A stretch of 64,000 bases of DNA from an uncultured Oscillospiraceae bacterium (GCA_934597175.1 CAKTQR010000002.1:39036-103035), one strand, 5' to 3'; positions 36,087 to 45,073 are shown, numbered from the stretch's first letter. The notes: a model not told the origin generated them from the sequence alone. A program made the numbers and translations.

Positions 36087-36111
36087 AACAGCAGCCCGTT
36101 AGGCTGCTGTT
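36087..36111 (-). terminator. Hairpin at the end of ispF
   Basis: Perfect 10-bp arms AACAGCAGCC/GGCTGCTGTT around a 5-nt loop, overlapping the ispF stop; no T-run follows on the minus strand. Confidence 0.5.
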
Positions 36112-36583
36112 AAAGTTCTTCAATTAGACACACAGCGTGAGCCGCTATGCCGAGCCCCTCGCCGGTAAAGCCGAGCTTTTCCTCGGTCGTGGCTTTGATG
36201 CTCAGTGCCGAAACCGGAACTTGCATTGCCGATGCAAGCGTTTCCCGCATTTTATCGATAAAGGGCGCAAGCTTCGGGCGCTGCGCAATTATCGTGCAGT
36301 CGGCATTGCCGAGCTTATAGCCGTGTTCCTTCAGTACGGCGCAGACCTTTTTTAAAAGCTCGACACTGTCCGCACCTAAGAAAGCGTCATCGTTATCGGG
36401 AAAGAGCTTGCCGATATCGCCCAGTGCGGCAGCGCCCAAGAGCGCATCCATAAGCGCATGCGTGAGAACATCGGCATCCGAGTGGCCGAGCAAGCCTTTT
36501 TCGTACTCTATCTCAACGCCGCCGAGAATGAGCTTCCTGCCCTCGACGAGTCTGTGGACATCATAACCGTGGCCGATTCTCAT
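36110..36583 (-). CDS. ispF: IspF, 2-C-methyl-D-erythritol 2,4-cyclodiphosphate synthase
   Basis: 157 residues. IspF closes the cyclic diphosphate in the non-mevalonate isoprenoid pathway. The metal site GHGYDVHRL, the [18 protein letters not shown] loop and the FPDND segment are present. The start overlaps the end of ispD by 4 bp; the two are often adjacent or fused. Confidence 0.97.
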   Translation of the reverse strand: MRIGHGYDVHRLVEGRKLILGGVEIEYEKGLLGHSDADVLTHALMDALLGAAALGDIGKLFPDNDDAFLGADSVELLKKVCAVLKEHGYKLGNADCTIIAQRPKLAPFIDKMRETLASAMQVPVSALSIKATTEEKLGFTGEGLGIAAHAVCLIEEL

Positions 36584-37314
36584 TTATCCGTACCTCTGTC
36601 AGCCAAAATCTTCTCGGCAATATAGACATCCGCAGCGGAGGTGAGCTTGATATTCGTCTGCTCTCCGGCAACGACAGTCACTTTAACGCCAATCGCCTCG
36701 ACCGCCGAGCAGTCGTCGGTGATGCGCAGGTCGTTCTTGACCGCTTTTGTAAGCGCATTTTTGATAAGATTGGCATCAAACACCTGCGGGGTCTGGATAA
36801 GTGCTACGGTATCTCTGTCCGGGGTCGAGATTGCAACGCCCTTTGCATTGACTATCCTAACGGTATCGGTCGCATAGACGGCGGGTGCAACGGCGTGATT
36901 CTGCTTTGCGGAATTGACCGTTCTGTCGATAACGGCTTTGCTTACAAACGGCCGAGCGCCGTCGTGTATAGCAATAAGTGTCGCATTTTCGCTTGCTTCC
37001 AAAACGCCTATGAGCGCAGACTGCGCCCTTGTCTTGCCGCCGACCATTATCTTTCTTATCTTATCGATATCATACTTATGGCAGACATCCGATATATCCT
37101 GAAGCCGCTCGGGCCTCGTGACGACGATTATCTCGTCAATATGCTCGCATTTTTGGAATGCGGCAAGCGTATGAGCGATAACGGGTCTGTCGCCAAGGGG
37201 CATCATTATCTTGTCTCTGCCCATGCGCTGCGAGTTGCCGGCAGCAACGATGACGGCGGTGCAGAAATCGCCGGTATGGGGTTTAAATTTAAAAAACTTA
37301 TCAATTACAGACAT
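36580..37314 (-). CDS. ispD: IspD, 2-C-methyl-D-erythritol 4-phosphate cytidylyltransferase
   Basis: 244 residues. IspD links CTP to methylerythritol phosphate. The nucleotide motif [13 protein letters not shown] begins near residue 24, preceded by about 20 extra residues ([12 protein letters not shown]) compared with most Isp[17 protein letters not shown] and the C-terminal [10 protein letters not shown] are conserved. ATG at 37314 follows GAGGTAATT. It lies 12 bp after carD and couples to ispF. Confidence 0.96.
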   Translation of the reverse strand: MSVIDKFFKFKPHTGDFCTAVIVAAGNSQRMGRDKIMMPLGDRPVIAHTLAAFQKCEHIDEIIVVTRPERLQDISDVCHKYDIDKIRKIMVGGKTRAQSALIGVLEASENATLIAIHDGARPFVSKAVIDRTVNSAKQNHAVAPAVYATDTVRIVNAKGVAISTPDRDTVALIQTPQVFDANLIKNALTKAVKNDLRITDDCSAVEAIGVKVTVVAGEQTNIKLTSAADVYIAEKILADRGTDK

Positions 37315-37325
37315 AATTACCTCAA

Positions 37326-37799
37326 TCAAATGGTCGAGATGAGCTTATCCTCGACCTGTTCATAGTCGGTATCAAGTGCGATAACGAGCTCGGATATAAG
37401 GATCTGCTTTGCCGAGTGGAGCATCTTCCTCTCGCCCGTCGACAGGCCACGCTCCAAGTCACGGCACATAAGCCCCTTTACGACCTCGCCGACTTCGAGC
37501 AGGTTGCCGCTTTTTATCTTGTCCATATTCTCTCTGTATCGCTTATTCCAGTTCTGCGTCATGGTGATCTCGATCTTTGGGAACGCATCAAGGATGGCGA
37601 CGGCCTCGTCATAGCTGATAACCGGTCTTACGCCGATACTCTCGCAGCCGTCGACAGGCACCATGACGACCATGTCTCCGACAGGCAGCTTAAGGACATA
37701 ATAATCTCGCTCATCACCGCTGATCCTCCTGCTGACTATGTTTTCAATGACACCTGCGCCATGCATCGGGTGAACGATGTGATCACCGATAACAAACAA
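37326..37799 (-). CDS. CarD/CdnL-type RNA polymerase-binding regulator
   Basis: 157 residues. The N-terminal RNA polymerase-interaction domain (FVIGDHIVHPMHGAGVIENI) and the C-terminal helical domain are typical of CarD_CdnL_TRCF proteins, which stabilise open promoter complexes. The start is TTG at 37799, seven bases after GGAGG; no ATG is nearby. It has its own promoter and probably carries ispD and ispF on the same transcript. Confidence 0.92.
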   Translation of the reverse strand: MFVIGDHIVHPMHGAGVIENIVSRRISGDERDYYVLKLPVGDMVVMVPVDGCESIGVRPVISYDEAVAILDAFPKIEITMTQNWNKRYRENMDKIKSGNLLEVGEVVKGLMCRDLERGLSTGERKMLHSAKQILISELVIALDTDYEQVEDKLISTI

Positions 37800-37832
37800 G
37801 ACTATCCCTCCATTCTCTCATTTCTGTATACA

Positions 37833-37861
37833 ATTATACACAATTTGTTGAATTTTTGCAA
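37833..37861 (-). promoter_or_regulatory. Sigma-A-like promoter for carD-ispD-ispF
   Basis: Minus strand TTGCAA (37856-37861), 17-bp spacer, TATAAT (37833-37838). Confidence 0.75.
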
Positions 37862-37896
37862 GTATTCAAATTCAAAAAAGCTGAAAAACCAATAAA

Positions 37897-37926
37897 AATT
37901 GCCCGCTGATCTGTCAGCGGGCAATT
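37897..37926 (-). terminator. Terminator after ispH-rpsA
   Basis: Perfect 13-bp arms (37897-37909, 37914-37926) with a 4-nt loop; the minus strand continues TTTTTATT. Confidence 0.92.
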
Positions 37927-37942
37927 ACATCTTGTTAAATTA

Positions 37943-39979
37943 TCATTCCTCTACGACATTGCCGGTAGCTTCGCCGGTAGTGGAAACCTCGTAGACCAGA
38001 GCGTCTTCACCGGACTCGGGCTCTTCCTCAACAGGCTCGGCTGCGGGAGCGGGCTCGGAAAGAGCACGGATGGACAGAGAAATCTTGTGATTCTCATTGT
38101 CGATAGCGGTGATCTTTGCCTCGACAACATCGCCGACGGAAAGAACTTCCTCGGGCTTGCCGATGCGGCGGTTTGCAATCTGAGAAATGTGGATAAGGCC
38201 GTCAACACCGGGGAGAACTTCGGCAAATGCACCGAAGGTCATGAGCTTGACTATCTTGACCTCGGCAGTAGAGCCGACTTCGTATGCGGCAGTGAACTTT
38301 GCCCAGGGATTCTCGGCAGGATCTTTGTAGCCGAGGGAGATCTTGCGCTTTTCCTTATCGAAGTTGATGACATAAACATCGACCTCGTCGCCGACGGAGA
38401 ACACCTCTGCGGGATTCTTGATGCGGCTCCAGCTCATCTCGGAGACATGGACCATACCATCGATGCCGCCGATGTCGACAAATGCGCCGTAGCTGGTCAT
38501 GGACTTGACAACGCCATGATACTTCTTACCGATCTCGATCTCGTTCCAGATAGCCTCTGCACGCTCACGACGCTCCTTCTGAGCAACAGCACGGATAGAG
38601 CCGACAACACGCTTGCGACCACGGTTGACCTCGGTGATCTTGACACGAACCTTCTGCTTGAGCAGCTGGCTCATCTCGGCTTCCTTGGGAAGACCGGACT
38701 GGGATGCGGGAACGAAAACTCTTACGCCCTTGACATTGACGACGATGCCGCCCTTGTTCTCTTCGGTGACAACACCCTCGAGGATAGTACCGTCTTCGAC
38801 CGCACTCTCGACTGCTGCCCAGCTCTTGGCTGCATCAAGGCGCTTCTTGGAAAGCATAACAGTGCCTTCAACATCGTTGACACGGACAACGACTGCTTCG
38901 ATCTCATCGCCGACCTTGACAGCGTCTTCGACCTTGATGCCGTCGTCGGTAAACTCTGTGGTGGGAATGAAGCCCGAGTACTTGGTGCCGATATCGACAC
39001 TGATCTCAGTGCCGGTAATAGCAACGACAACGCCGGTTACCTTATCTCCATTATATATAGTTTTGATGGATTCCTCCAGCATTTCGTCGAAGGACATCTC
39101 CTTCTCTTCTGCTGCGGCTGCATCAATTTTGATTTCTTCGCTCATCTTGTTACTTACCTCCTTAATTATCCATGCAGGAGCGGATGCGCCTGCCGTGACG
39201 CCGACGGTACGAGCCGTTTTCAGCTTGTCCATATCAACTTCTTCCGCATTGTTGACAAACTGGACATTGTCACATTCCTGCCTGCAAATCTCGGCAAGAT
39301 GGACGCTGTTGGCACTGTGCCGTCCGCCTATCACGACGATTGCATCACATTCGGCCGACAATTTTGCGGCCTCCTTCTGACGCATGGATGTTGCGCCACA
39401 TATTGTATCAAATATTTCTACATTTGTACATCTTTTTTTTAAGAAATTCGAACATTCTATAAAATTAGTACGAGTTTGCGTCGTTTGAATAACCATGGTT
39501 ATTGCTTTTGCCGATAAATCCGGGCGTTCAGCGAAAAATGAGCCCAGTTCAGCCTCGTTCTCGCACACGGTATGCTCGCTGCACCAGCCGCACACTGCCT
39601 CGACTTCGGGGTGGTGATGCATGCCGATAATGACGACAAATCGGCCGTCCTCGGTCGCCTTCGACACTATCTCATGTATCTTCTTGACCTTGGGACAGGT
39701 CGCATCTATGATGACGGCATTTTTGCACTCTAATGCATCGTATACGCTTTTGGCAACGCCGTGCGAGCGGATCATGACCCGTGCACCGTCGGGAAGCTCG
39801 TCGGGGCTGTTTATTACGCCGAGCCCTTTTGCAGCCAAGATGTTGACGACATCGTCATTATGGATAAGCTGACCGAGGCAATAGGCATTGCCGTCACGCA
39901 AAAGCTCCTGAGCCATATCGACAGACCTGCTCACGCCAAAGCAAAAGCCTGCGCTTTTTGCAACTATGACCTTCTCCAT
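37943..39979 (-). CDS. ispH: Fusion of IspH (HMBPP reductase) and ribosomal protein S1
   Basis: 678 residues. The first about 283 are IspH, the 4Fe-4S enzyme that makes IPP and DMAPP; cluster cysteines are at 13 (GFCFGV), 95 (DATCPKV) and 194 (DTICGAT), with a conserved HHHPEV. An acidic linker and four S1 RNA-binding repeats follow (starting about 315, 400, 485 and 575), ending in a Glu/Pro-rich tail. ATG at 39979 has GGAGCG upstream, 2 bp after cmk. The fusion is known in Clostridia, so it is unlikely to be an error. Confidence 0.95.
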   Translation of the reverse strand: MEKVIVAKSAGFCFGVSRSVDMAQELLRDGNAYCLGQLIHNDDVVNILAAKGLGVINSPDELPDGARVMIRSHGVAKSVYDALECKNAVIIDATCPKVKKIHEIVSKATEDGRFVVIIGMHHHPEVEAVCGWCSEHTVCENEAELGSFFAERPDLSAKAITMVIQTTQTRTNFIECSNFLKKRCTNVEIFDTICGATSMRQKEAAKLSAECDAIVVIGGRHSANSVHLAEICRQECDNVQFVNNAEEVDMDKLKTARTVGVTAGASAPAWIIKEVSNKMSEEIKIDAAAAEEKEMSFDEMLEESIKTIYNGDKVTGVVVAITGTEISVDIGTKYSGFIPTTEFTDDGIKVEDAVKVGDEIEAVVVRVNDVEGTVMLSKKRLDAAKSWAAVESAVEDGTILEGVVTEENKGGIVVNVKGVRVFVPASQSGLPKEAEMSQLLKQKVRVKITEVNRGRKRVVGSIRAVAQKERRERAEAIWNEIEIGKKYHGVVKSMTSYGAFVDIGGIDGMVHVSEMSWSRIKNPAEVFSVGDEVDVYVINFDKEKRKISLGYKDPAENPWAKFTAAYEVGSTAEVKIVKLMTFGAFAEVLPGVDGLIHISQIANRRIGKPEEVLSVGDVVEAKITAIDNENHKISLSIRALSEPAPAAEPVEEEPESGEDALVYEVSTTGEATGNVVEE

Positions 39980-39980
39980 T

Positions 39981-40670
39981 TTATCGCTCCGCAGTAGGCT
40001 GTCTGCCTGTTTTTTCGATAATGAGCTTTGCAACGGCATCTACGCTTTCGTCAAAGCTCATGCCGCTTGTGTCAAGATATACTGCATCCTCGGCAGCCTT
40101 TAGGGGTGCTGCGGCTCGCTTTGTGTCCTGCTCGTCACGATGCTTCATTGCGCTCAAAACCTCATCGTAGCTTACCGTACTTCCCTTATTTATAATCTCC
40201 TTATATCGCCTGTCAGCTCTAGCATCGGCGCTTGCGGTGAGAAACACCTTGACATCGGCGTTCGGCAAAATGACCGTGCCGATATCCCTGCCGTCCATTA
40301 TGACATCATATTTTTTTGCCATATTGCGCTGCATATCGGTAAGATAGTCCCTAACTGCGGCGATAGCGGAGACATTCGATGCGCACATGGATATCTCCGG
40401 CCTGCGTATTTCCTCGGAAACATCGCTGCCGTTCAGTATCATGCGCTGCTCGCCTTTTTCGTTGTATATGAGGTCGATATCAAGTTCCGGCAGTACGGCA
40501 ATAACTGCAGCACTGTCCCTGGTGTCGATGCCATTTTTGAAGGCGGCTAAGCCAATAGTCCGATAAATTGCGCCGGTGTCGACATATCTGAAGCCGAAGC
40601 GTTCGGCGCACTTTTTCGCAACGGTGCTCTTGCCTGCGCCGGAGGGCCCGTCGATTGCAATTGAAATCAT
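39981..40670 (-). CDS. cmk: Cytidylate kinase
   Basis: 229 residues. Cmk phosphorylates CMP and dCMP. It begins [20 protein letters not shown] with Walker A at about 8-16; VDTGAIYR, DGRDIGTVILPNADVKVFLTA and RRYKE-type (RADRRYKEI) motifs are present. ATG at 40670 follows GAGGT; upstream in-frame text is non-coding or part of the flavoprotein gene. The order cmk then ispH-rpsA is common in Clostridia. Confidence 0.96.
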   Translation of the reverse strand: MISIAIDGPSGAGKSTVAKKCAERFGFRYVDTGAIYRTIGLAAFKNGIDTRDSAAVIAVLPELDIDLIYNEKGEQRMILNGSDVSEEIRRPEISMCASNVSAIAAVRDYLTDMQRNMAKKYDVIMDGRDIGTVILPNADVKVFLTASADARADRRYKEIINKGSTVSYDEVLSAMKHRDEQDTKRAAAPLKAAEDAVYLDTSGMSFDESVDAVAKLIIEKTGRQPTAER

Positions 40671-40680
40671 ATAATACCTC

Positions 40681-41910
40681 TCAGAGTGAATTTGCGGCGG
40701 TGTACGCCGTTGACCATGCGATCTGAAGATTAAAGCCGCCCGTGTATGCGTCAAGATCCATGACCTCGCCCGCAAAATGCAGACCACTTATGAGCTTTGA
40801 CTCCATCGTCCTCGGGTTTATCTCCTTTGTAGAAACGCCGCCGGAGGTGACGATAGCTTCGTCAATGGGTCTCGGACCGGAAATGCTTACGGGGAAGTTT
40901 TTAAAAAGCGTCAGCAGGGCATGCCGCTGCTCACGGGTAATGGAGTTGACCTTGGTATCGGCAGGGATGCCCGACAGTTCAATGAGTACGGGTATCATAG
41001 CCTTGCCGGCAAGATCGCCTAGGGAATTTGCAAAATCACGGTTTGCGTACTTTTCAAAGTCACGCAAAAGCCGGGCGTCGAGCTTTTTCTCATCCAATGC
41101 GGGCTTGAGGTCAATTGAAAGCGTGTAATTTGCCTTGCCGAAATTTCGCATATGCGAGCTTGCCGACAGAACGAGCGGACCGCTCACGCCGAAGTGCGTA
41201 AACAGCATTTCGCCGAGCCCTTTGTATATGAGCTTGCCGTCCTCAAACGCCGAAAGCGTCACATTTCTGAGCGAAAAGCCCTGCATTTGCGCACAATATT
41301 CGTTGTCGCTTTCGAGCGGGACGAGCGAGGGACGGCACTCATTTACTGTGTGCCCAAGCTCCTGTGCCATTTTATAGCCTGCGCCCTTAGAGCCCGTGAG
41401 CGGGTACGACAGGCCGCCGGTGCAGATGACCGCAGCACGGCAATCAATAACGCCCGCATCGGTCTGAACTCCAACGACAGCCGAGTTTTCGGTCAATATA
41501 TGCTTTGCCGAGCAGCGCTCGATCCTGACACCGTTGCGGTGCATATAGCGCTGCAGCGTTCCGGCGACATCGTTTGCGTTATCGGACACGGGAAAAACTC
41601 TGTTCCCCCGCTCGGTCTTGAGCTTGAGCCCGAGTCCTTCGAAAAGCTCCATCGTGTCACGGGGCGAAAGCCTGTTGAGCGCAGAGTATAGAAACCTGCC
41701 GTCACCCGGGATATTTGTCAGAAACTCCTTGATATCGCAGTTATTTGTCACATTGCAGCGGCCCTTGCCCGTTATGCGCAGCTTGCGGCCGAGTATTTTA
41801 TTCGGCTCGAGCAGGATAACATCAAGCCCCCGCTCGGCTGCAACGGCACTGCACATCATTCCCGATGCGCCGCCGCCTATCACTACCACATCAGCGCTCA
41901 GCCGGCTCAT
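40681..41910 (-). CDS. HI0933-family FAD-dependent oxidoreductase
   Basis: About 409 residues of an FAD protein (BaiN/HI0933-like aminoacetone oxidase family). The dinucleotide motif VVVIGGGASGMMCSA is near the N-terminus; KLRITGKGRCNVTN, VICTGGLSYPLTGS and the C-terminal GEVMDLDAYTGGFNLQIA are family hallmarks. The natural substrate is unknown. ATG at 41910 or 41916 is possible, with AGGAG upstream; the N-terminus overlaps the end of the RpiR regulator gene by about 20 bp. Confidence 0.9.
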   Translation of the reverse strand: MSRLSADVVVIGGGASGMMCSAVAAERGLDVILLEPNKILGRKLRITGKGRCNVTNNCDIKEFLTNIPGDGRFLYSALNRLSPRDTMELFEGLGLKLKTERGNRVFPVSDNANDVAGTLQRYMHRNGVRIERCSAKHILTENSAVVGVQTDAGVIDCRAAVICTGGLSYPLTGSKGAGYKMAQELGHTVNECRPSLVPLESDNEYCAQMQGFSLRNVTLSAFEDGKLIYKGLGEMLFTHFGVSGPLVLSASSHMRNFGKANYTLSIDLKPALDEKKLDARLLRDFEKYANRDFANSLGDLAGKAMIPVLIELSGIPADTKVNSITREQRHALLTLFKNFPVSISGPRPIDEAIVTSGGVSTKEINPRTMESKLISGLHFAGEVMDLDAYTGGFNLQIAWSTAYTAANSL

Positions 41911-42754
41911 AGACATCATGCTCCTGCCAAATTCTCTCCAGTCTCTCAAAGGTCTGCGAGACATTTTCTTTGTTTCTGATGCCGACTGCGACGATTATCG
42001 CATTGATAAGGCTCATTGGCGCAACGAGCGAGTCAAGGAACGAGACCATGTCACTCTTTGCGTGCAGGCTCAGGTCGGCAATACCCTCAAACGGCGATGC
42101 GGCGCTGTCTGTAATGGCGATGGTCTTTGCGCCCATCTTTTTGGCAAACTGCATTGCATCTACCGTATGGCTGGAATAGCGGGGAAAGCTTATGCCTATA
42201 AACAGGTCGCCCTCGCCTATCCTGATTATCTGTTCGTAAATTTCGCTTGCGCCGACATCGTGGATGACATTGACATTATTGCGCAGAAGATTGAGGTACA
42301 GTCCCAAAAGCGTCGCCAAGGAGGTCGAGGTGCGCATGCCGACGATGTAGATGTTTTTTGCCTCGATTAAGGAGTCGATGCAGGCGTTGAAGCTCTTTTC
42401 TTCTAAAAGCTCCAGCGTAGCCTGGAGATTTTGAATGTCGCTGTTTATGACCGAGCGGACGACATCCGTATCGTCTATCATATCCTTTGCGACCTCAATG
42501 CGCTGCACGGAAGTCAGCCTGTTGCGTATCATTTCCTGCAGCGCCTTGCGCATGCTCGGATAACCGTCGTAGCCAAGCTCGGAGGCGAAGCGCACAACGG
42601 TAGATTCGCTCACGCCAACTATCTTGCCAAGGCGGCCTGCGGTCATGAATGCGGCCTTATCGTAGTTTGTCAATATATATTTTGCAATTATCCTTTGACC
42701 CTTGGAAAACTTGCGGCTCCCCTCGGATAGGATAGTAAGAAGATCTTTTTCCAT
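41891..42754 (-). CDS. MurR/RpiR-family transcriptional regulator
   Basis: 287 residues: N-terminal helix-turn-helix (about 1-77, with GVSESTVVRFASELGYDGY) and a C-terminal SIS domain (IYIVGMRTS, GISFPRYSSHTVDAMQ) that binds sugar phosphates. Its genes of control are not evident, since no sugar operon is adjacent. It overlaps the flavoprotein gene. The 147-bp region upstream carries palindromes that might be its operator. Confidence 0.9.
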   Translation of the reverse strand: MEKDLLTILSEGSRKFSKGQRIIAKYILTNYDKAAFMTAGRLGKIVGVSESTVVRFASELGYDGYPSMRKALQEMIRNRLTSVQRIEVAKDMIDDTDVVRSVINSDIQNLQATLELLEEKSFNACIDSLIEAKNIYIVGMRTSTSLATLLGLYLNLLRNNVNVIHDVGASEIYEQIIRIGEGDLFIGISFPRYSSHTVDAMQFAKKMGAKTIAITDSAASPFEGIADLSLHAKSDMVSFLDSLVAPMSLINAIIVAVGIRNKENVSQTFERLERIWQEHDVYEPAER

Positions 42755-42785
42755 AAAGTATCATCTCCATTTAAAACATGGACTT

Positions 42786-42814
42786 AGTTTACTTTTATTT
42801 TCTCCGAATTGCAA
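42786..42814 (-). promoter_or_regulatory. Possible promoter for the RpiR-flavoprotein unit
   Basis: Minus strand TTGCAA (42809-42814), 17-bp spacer, TAAACT (42786-42791). Two more TTGCAA palindromes lie at 42822-42827 and 42844-42849. Confidence 0.4.
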
Positions 42815-42830
42815 TAGCTTTTTGCAATTT

Positions 42831-42872
42831 TTTTGCCCCGAACTTGCAAATTTAAGCTTGTTTGGGGCAAAA
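42831..42872. promoter_or_regulatory. Inverted repeat TTTTGCCCC / GGGGCAAAA between rluB and rpiR
   Basis: Perfect 9-bp arms (42831-42839, 42864-42872), 24 bp apart. It lacks a T-run on the minus strand, so an operator or weak terminator are both possible. Confidence 0.4.
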
Positions 42873-42901
42873 TATCGGTTTATGTATTGATTTTATCTGT
42901 T

Positions 42902-43609
42902 TTATTCGGACAATTCTTGCAATTCCTGCTCTGTGAGCACTCTCCATTTGCCGGGCTTAAGGTCGCCTAACTCAAGCTTTCCCTCGGCCACTCGCTTGAG
43001 CTTTGTAAGCTTCAGGCCCGTCTGCTGACACATTTTTCGTATCTGACGGTTTCTGCCCTCGTGTATGCTTATCGACAGCTGAGTATAGTCATCGCAGGTG
43101 TATATGACCTCAACCTCGGCGGGCTTAGTCTCGTATCCGTCTATATCAAACGGCGCACGCAGGCAGTCAAGCGTTTTGTCGCTGCACTTGCCGCTCACCC
43201 ATGCGTGATATGTCTTTGTTATCTCGTGCGACGGGTGCATGAGACGGTTTGCAAAGTCGCCGTCATCGGTGAGAATAAGCAGCCCCTCGGAGTACATGTC
43301 CAGTCTGCCGACCGGGTACACACGCATGCCTATATCCTTAACAAGCTCCGTTATGCAGGGTCTCCCCTTTTCGTCGCTGAGCGTCGTCACATAGCCCCGG
43401 GGCTTGTTGAGCATTATGTATGTGCTCTCCGCACGACGGCCGATGCTCCGACCGTCAACGCAAATATCGTCCGTATCAATATCGGCGCTGTCGCCGAGCT
43501 TGGCTGGTTGGCCGTTCACGGTGACCTTGCCGTTTTTTATAAGCTCCTCGGCAGCCCTGCGTGATGCGATACCGGCTGCCGATATTATCTTCTGTAATCT
43601 CTCTTTCAT
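42902..43609 (-). CDS. rluB: RluB/RsuA-family pseudouridine synthase
   Basis: 235 residues: an N-terminal S4 RNA-binding domain (ERLQKIISAAGIASRRAAEE) and a catalytic domain with the Asp motif VGRLDMYSEGLLILTDDG, plus HEGRNRQIRKM. It isomerises uridine in 23S rRNA (helix 90 region) if RluB; the RsuA branch modifies 16S. ATG at 43609 has AGGAG upstream. It follows dacF by 7 bp and precedes scpAB-related genes in many Clostridia. Confidence 0.92.
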   Translation of the reverse strand: MKERLQKIISAAGIASRRAAEELIKNGKVTVNGQPAKLGDSADIDTDDICVDGRSIGRRAESTYIMLNKPRGYVTTLSDEKGRPCITELVKDIGMRVYPVGRLDMYSEGLLILTDDGDFANRLMHPSHEITKTYHAWVSGKCSDKTLDCLRAPFDIDGYETKPAEVEVIYTCDDYTQLSISIHEGRNRQIRKMCQQTGLKLTKLKRVAEGKLELGDLKPGKWRVLTEQELQELSE

Positions 43610-43616
43610 AGTGCTC

Positions 43617-44741
43617 CTAGGAAACATACAAGGGTTTGGTCGCCTCGTTGAGCAGTCGCTGCAAATGCTCCCAAGCGGTCAAATGCTCCGAGCTGTCAAC
43701 GGGTACATTCTCAGTATAAACCAAGTTTTCCTCCGCCGCAAGCTCTCCGTTTACAAATACCTTGAGCTTTCCTATCCTTTCGCCCTTAATGCCGCCTGCA
43801 AACAGAATTCTCGGCACTTCAAGGCGGACATCGACGCTGTCGTCCTTGCCGGTTAGGAGCAATATATCATTTTCGGGGACTGCGGATGCTTTATCCTCGG
43901 CAGCAGACGACACCGGCAGGTCGAGCCTGTAGTTATCCCGGCTGTAGCTTGTGAGCCTGTAGTTATCAAAGCCATAGTCGAGAAGCTTTTTGTGGTCGTT
44001 CCAGTCATCGGGCGCACTTAGCGTGACGCAGATAAGGCGCATACCGTTTCTTTCGGCGCAGCTGACAAGTGTCCTGCCTGCGGCTATGGTGTAGCCGGTT
44101 TTGAGACCGATGCAGCCGTCGTATTCAACGAGCAATCTGTTATGGTTATAGTAGGTCTGGTCTTTTATCTTTGCCGAGTAGCTTGAAACTATCTGCTTGA
44201 AATCCTCATTTTCCATGCAGTAGGCAGCGAGCTTCGCTAAGTCCCTTGCCGTTGAGTAGTGCTCGACATCGTCAAGACCGTGCGGGTTGCGAAACGAGCT
44301 GTTTTCAAGGCCGAGCTCCTTGGCCTTTTCATTCATTTTTGCCGAGAAGCTGCGCTCGTCGCCTGATAAGTGGCAGGCAAGCGCCGTTGCGGCATCGTTG
44401 CCGGAAACGAGCATCATACCGGTCAAAAGCTCCCTTACGGTGTAGGTCTTTTTATAGTCAAGATACATGCTCGACCCCTCGACGGCGCACCACTCGGGTT
44501 TGAGCTTTACGACCTCGTCCAGGTCGCAGCTTTCGATAACGACGATGGCGGTCATTATCTTCGTAACGCTCGCTATGAGTCTGCGCTCGTCCGCATTTTT
44601 TGCATAAAGTGCTTCACCCGTGTCGGCACAGTAGAGTATAGCCGCCTTGGCGGAAATGTCATTCGGCGCTGCAAAGGCATTTATCGTGAGCATGGAGGCA
44701 AATACCGCCATGCAAATTATCAGACTAATCAATTTCTTCAT
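43617..44741 (-). CDS. dacF: DacF-type D-alanyl-D-alanine carboxypeptidase
   Basis: 374 residues with a signal peptide (about 1-24; KKLISLIICMAVFASML) and the penicillin-binding PBP5 domain. The active-site motifs are SVTK (SxxK, about 62-65), SGN and KTG (LKTGYT). A PBP5_C domain and a C-terminal amphipathic-type end follow. DacF trims peptidoglycan stems; in Bacillus it acts in spore cortex. ATG at 44741 has AAAGGTGG upstream. The frame stays open for 98 codons through the upstream inverted-repeat element, which is judged non-coding. Confidence 0.9.
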   Translation of the reverse strand: MKKLISLIICMAVFASMLTINAFAAPNDISAKAAILYCADTGEALYAKNADERRLIASVTKIMTAIVVIESCDLDEVVKLKPEWCAVEGSSMYLDYKKTYTVRELLTGMMLVSGNDAATALACHLSGDERSFSAKMNEKAKELGLENSSFRNPHGLDDVEHYSTARDLAKLAAYCMENEDFKQIVSSYSAKIKDQTYYNHNRLLVEYDGCIGLKTGYTIAAGRTLVSCAERNGMRLICVTLSAPDDWNDHKKLLDYGFDNYRLTSYSRDNYRLDLPVSSAAEDKASAVPENDILLLTGKDDSVDVRLEVPRILFAGGIKGERIGKLKVFVNGELAAEENLVYTENVPVDSSEHLTAWEHLQRLLNEATKPLYVS

Positions 44742-44744
44742 TAA

Positions 44745-45053
44745 AATAGCACCACCTTTCGTTACCCTCGGTTGACGAGGAAATGCACGGTTTTGGCAGG
44801 CTGATTTCCGCTCATGCTTCGCTAAATCCCTAGCCCATATATCTCCATTATGACCGTCGGGCTTTATCTTTGCCTGAACGAAAATCAGCTCTCCCAAAAC
44901 TGCTTCGCACCTGACAGCAGTCAATTTTCTTGCGATTTTCGTTCTTCTTTGGTGAAGGCGGGTCGTTACCCGGCAAGACAAAAAGAGCGGAAAGTGCTGA
45001 AAAGGGGCGCTGTCAGGCGTGTATTTCCTTGTCAATCGAGGGTTAGTGCTATT
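44745..45053. mobile_element. MITE-like inverted-repeat element upstream of dacF
   Basis: About 309 bp bounded by inverted repeats: AATAGCAC (44745-44752) with GTGCTATT (45046-45053), and a 25-bp core (44764-44788 with 45019-45043) identical at 22 of 25 positions. Inner repeats AACGAAAATC (44877-44886)/GATTTTCGTT (44934-44943), CCTGACAGC (44910-44918)/GCTGTCAGG (45009-45017) and TTTCCGCTC (44805-44813)/GAGCGGAAA (44985-44993) add structure. No convincing protein is encoded. The left end includes the dacF ribosome site. No clear target duplication is visible. Confidence 0.6.
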
Positions 45054-45073
45054 ATGGGCAAATATAATTCGTT

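Noticed and set aside
38087..39442. 451-codon open frame on the plus strand
   Set aside because: It is antisense to the ispH-rpsA fusion, whose protein is clearly recognised; the plus frame has no domain and reflects codon bias.
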